A stretch of 32,846 nt of DNA, from assembly GCA_913031525.1 (NCBI GenBank), contig CAJWGC010000001.1, forward strand, positions 1 through 32,846, given 5' to 3'. The position numbers and the translations under genes are program-made. Below the pieces are notes generated by a model, which was not told the origin of the DNA, made no database searches, and saw only the letters and a list, made by a program, of their open reading frames with translations. Shown piece by piece: positions 30,752 through 32,846 of this stretch (its first letter is position 1; each line of letters begins with the position of its first letter). The stretch comes from an uncultured Acidimicrobiia bacterium. Lineage in GTDB: Bacteria; Actinomycetota; Acidimicrobiia; Spongiisociales; UBA5794.

Positions 30752-32332
30752 CTAATTGCTAGAGCTCTTCTTACGCTGTCCAGTTACACGAGTTTCAGCA
30801 TCATGAGGCAAAGGTTGAACTCCTCTCAGCGCTCGATACGCAATGCCCGAAGCAAAAATGGCCACCACACCAGACGCTAAAGCCGTGACCCGAAGTCCCT
30901 GAACAAATGCGTCTTGCGCAATACGAAGTAGAGGTTCAGCGATATCGGGACTCAACCCTGCAAACGCTTCAACGGCTCCGCCAAGCGTATCCTTCATCGA
31001 TATCACAATGCTCTCAGCAGTCTCTTCGGGAACAGCAGAGCTGATCTCAGATCGATAAACCGCAATTCCGATACTTCCCAAGACAGCCAGTCCCAGCGAT
31101 GCACCAAGTTCTGTAGCAGTTTCGGCAACTCCAGATGCAACCCCCGCTTTATTCGAAGGAGCACTAGCCACAATCCACTCGGTCGTGAAGTTGAAAACAG
31201 GGCACATTGAAAGTGTGATTAAGACCGATGCAGGAATTACCACCGATAATTGCCCCCACAAATCCACCCTGGTCAGCAACAGAAGTCCGGCTGTCCCCAA
31301 GGCCATGCAAAATGAGATCAAGATTGATGGGCGAAATCGGTGGACAAATCGGGATGCGACGAGCGTGCCAATCGTGTAGGTCAACGCGGACGGAAGCGAC
31401 CAAAGACCTGCCTCAAAGGGAGATAGACCTATCACTAATTGCAAATACTGCGCCACGAAAAGGAAATAACCAACGACGACAAAGACCGAAGCAATGTTTG
31501 CTAAGAGCGCTCCAGCAATACCTGGAAGAACGAAAAGTTGGAGATCGATAAGTGGTTCCTGCAGCCGACGTTGACGGCGAATAAAAACAGCTCCCAATAA
31601 AAGACCCGCAGAAATCGCGAAACCTGACACAACTCCGAATCCATCTTGTGCAATCTCTTTGATGGCATAGATCATGAGAATCACCGCAGTGAATATTTGG
31701 AATGCGCCCATCAGGTCAAAATTCTTGGCATTTGGGTTCTGATACTCCGGAAGTGTCCGAGGTCCAAGAAATAGGAGTAAAGCCATGATCGGGACAGCAA
31801 TTAAGAAAACGGAACCCCACCAGTAATACTCAATCAAAAACCCACCGATCATTGGGCCGGCAGCGCTCCCCGCTGAAAAAGCCGCGAGCCAACATCCAAT
31901 AGCAAGTGCTCGTTTTTTTTTGTCTCGGAACATGACGAAAAGAAGGGAAAGTGTCGACGGGGCAATAGTCGCTCCCGCTAAACCCATCAACGCTCTCGCG
32001 GCAATCAGCGAGGGAACATTGGGAGAGAACGCGGCCAGAATGGACACGACGGCAAACAAGCCGGCCCCAACCATCAGCAATCGCCGGCGTCCGATGCGGT
32101 CGCCGAGCGTCCCCATCGTGATTAATGACCCAGCTACCACGAAACCGTAGATGTCAATTATCCATAACAGTTCTGCGCTCGTAGGTCGGAGATCCCTGGT
32201 GAGACTAGGAATAGCGAGTTGAAGTACCGTGAGGTCCATTGAGTAGACAAAGACTCCCAGTGTTACCACGATGAGACCTACCCATTGAAAATGCTTTGGT
32301 CGGTCAGGAATCAGTTCTTGTATACAACTCAT
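30752..32332 (-). CDS. MFS drug exporter, DHA2 (14-TM) family
   Basis: A 526-aa integral membrane protein of the major facilitator superfamily with about 14 membrane helices, the QacA/EmrB/LfrA type of proton-driven efflux. Motif D1-like VYSMDLTVLQLAIPSL, motif A GTLGDRIGRRRLLMVG, and motif C AAFSAGSAAGPMIGGFL are visible; the C-terminus is basic (GQRKKSSSN). It is likely to export cationic drugs or dyes, but substrate is not predictable. It stands alone between tRNA-Ala and tRNA-Ile, with no TetR regulator nearby, and is probably an insertion into the conserved origin gene order. Confidence 0.93.
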   Translation of the reverse strand: MSCIQELIPDRPKHFQWVGLIVVTLGVFVYSMDLTVLQLAIPSLTRDLRPTSAELLWIIDIYGFVVAGSLITMGTLGDRIGRRRLLMVGAGLFAVVSILAAFSPNVPSLIAARALMGLAGATIAPSTLSLLFVMFRDKKKRALAIGCWLAAFSAGSAAGPMIGGFLIEYYWWGSVFLIAVPIMALLLFLGPRTLPEYQNPNAKNFDLMGAFQIFTAVILMIYAIKEIAQDGFGVVSGFAISAGLLLGAVFIRRQRRLQEPLIDLQLFVLPGIAGALLANIASVFVVVGYFLFVAQYLQLVIGLSPFEAGLWSLPSALTYTIGTLVASRFVHRFRPSILISFCMALGTAGLLLLTRVDLWGQLSVVIPASVLITLSMCPVFNFTTEWIVASAPSNKAGVASGVAETATELGASLGLAVLGSIGIAVYRSEISSAVPEETAESIVISMKDTLGGAVEAFAGLSPDIAEPLLRIAQDAFVQGLRVTALASGVVAIFASGIAYRALRGVQPLPHDAETRVTGQRKKSSSN

Positions 32333-32480
32333 GGTGCTGGCTTTATCTACAAAATAATGTAAGCCCGTGATTTTTCACTTTGCTAATACTTAATCCGACG
32401 TACCGGACAAGTCACAACTATCACTGACCTGGCTTCCTTGTTAGTGATAACAATGCCGCGACCGCACTCTGATAATGCAA

Positions 32481-32500
32481 TTCTCGTGCTACAACGAGAA
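32481..32500. promoter_or_regulatory. Inverted repeat upstream of the MFS exporter (possible operator)
   Basis: TTCTCGT and ACGAGAA, perfect 7-bp arms with a 6-nt spacer, about 150 bp upstream of the exporter start. The size fits a dimeric regulator; no regulator gene is seen. Confidence 0.35.
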
Positions 32501-32596
32501 CAACTCGATTCAAAAAGTACGGGTATCTGCAGATTCCCTGGCTTCTACCAAGAGGATTGTACGCAGTGCCTTATGGAATCACCGGCGTTACGCTAA

Positions 32597-32625
32597 TTGT
32601 CAGTAAACCCAAAGTAACCTAAAAG
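32597..32625 (+). promoter_or_regulatory. Candidate tRNA-Ile promoter
   Basis: TTGTCA at 32597-32602, a 17-bp spacer, and TAAAAG at 32620-32625, which would start transcription about 16 nt before the tRNA. Confidence 0.4.
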
Positions 32626-32647
32626 GCGATTCAGGCAACAGAAAGAA

Positions 32648-32722
32648 GGGCCCATAGCTCAGCCTGGTTAGAGCGCATCCCTGATAAGGATGAGGTCCCT
32701 GGTTCAAATCCAGGTGGGCCCA
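32648..32722 (+). tRNA. tRNA-Ile(GAT)
   Basis: Cloverleaf of 75 nt. Acceptor GGGCCCA/TGGGCCC, anticodon stem CATCC/GGATG with loop CTGATAA (anticodon GAT), T-loop GGTTCAAATCC, discriminator A, CCA not encoded. In mycobacteria the Ile and Ala tRNA pair lies next to gyrA; here the two are separated by the exporter gene and lie on opposite strands. Confidence 0.97.
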
Positions 32723-32846
32723 CTTCTTTGCCCACAAGAGAAGACGCCGCTTACAGCATAAAAAAGGAATCTCTCGGATACGCTCTCAGCGCTTAAGTGT
32801 CTCCAGGGAACAAAATCGATTTCAAACTGTTGCGCGCCCTCACTTC

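Larger units (their letters stand above)
32333..32647. other. Intergenic region between the MFS gene and tRNA-Ile
   Basis: About 315 bp without a plausible ORF. It holds a 20-bp inverted repeat at 32481-32500, a wide-loop pair TATCACT...AGTGATA around 32419-32454, and the candidate tRNA-Ile promoter; both transcription units diverge from here. Confidence 0.6.

Overview
The window looks like chromosomal DNA from an uncultivated actinobacterium of intermediate GC, most likely Acidimicrobiia-like (the class is inference). The main evidence is gene order at 20.0-32.7 kb: tRNA-Leu(CAG), fhaA, fhaB, PP2C phosphatase (pstP), rodA/ftsW, pbpA, a PASTA kinase (pknB), trpG/pabA and crgA, followed by tRNA-Ala(TGC) and tRNA-Ile(GAT). 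This is the block found next to gyrA and oriC in Mycobacterium and other Actinobacteria, so the origin region probably lies just beyond the right edge. MutY carries the LQQTP variant seen in Actinobacteria, CrgA is actinobacterial, and the lipoproteins have Thr-rich linkers.

Layout. (1) 1-10.5 kb is an accessory catabolic region. On the + strand are the two E1 subunits of a 2-oxoacid dehydrogenase, a stand-alone lipoyl domain and an acetolactate-synthase-like ThDP enzyme, all tightly packed. After these come a divergent D-2-hydroxyacid dehydrogenase, an amidohydrolase coupled to a GMC oxidoreductase, and on the - strand a PLP dehydratase, a phosphotriesterase-like hydrolase and a MaoC hydratase. 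No E2 acyltransferase or E3 is visible. (2) 10.7-13.6 kb is a translationally coupled hemin ABC importer operon (hmuT-hmuU-hmuV order), preceded by a perfect 14+1+14 bp palindrome. (3) 13.7-14.3 kb is a lipoprotein with six copies of an 18-bp repeat. (4) 14.6-20.1 kb is a translation hub: tRNA-Arg(ACG), tRNA-Ser(GGA), tadA, tRNA-Ser(CGA), tRNA-Ser(GCT), tRNA-Ser(TGA), a long SRP RNA with an Alu domain, a MenG/UbiE methyltransferase, serS, a DUF4446 protein, an unknown membrane-anchored protein and tRNA-Leu(CAG). All four serine tRNA isoacceptors lie within 4.5 kb of serS, and TadA lies beside its known substrate tRNA-Arg(ACG). (5) 20.2-28 kb is the cell-wall and division Ser/Thr phosphorylation operon, ending in mutY. 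(6) 28-32.8 kb holds trpG/pabA, crgA, a small zinc-ribbon-like membrane protein, a thiolase following tRNA-Ala, a 14-TM MFS exporter and tRNA-Ile.

The best leads for something undescribed are: the E1/lipoyl/ThDP cassette without an E2; an mRNA whose start codon lies 5 nt after the tRNA-Leu gene, so that tRNA 3' processing should create a nearly leaderless message heading the serS operon; the complete serine tRNA/serS cluster; the large palindrome and short upstream ORF before the hemin operon; and the Alu-domain SRP RNA. All coordinates come from reading the sequence; no database search was run.
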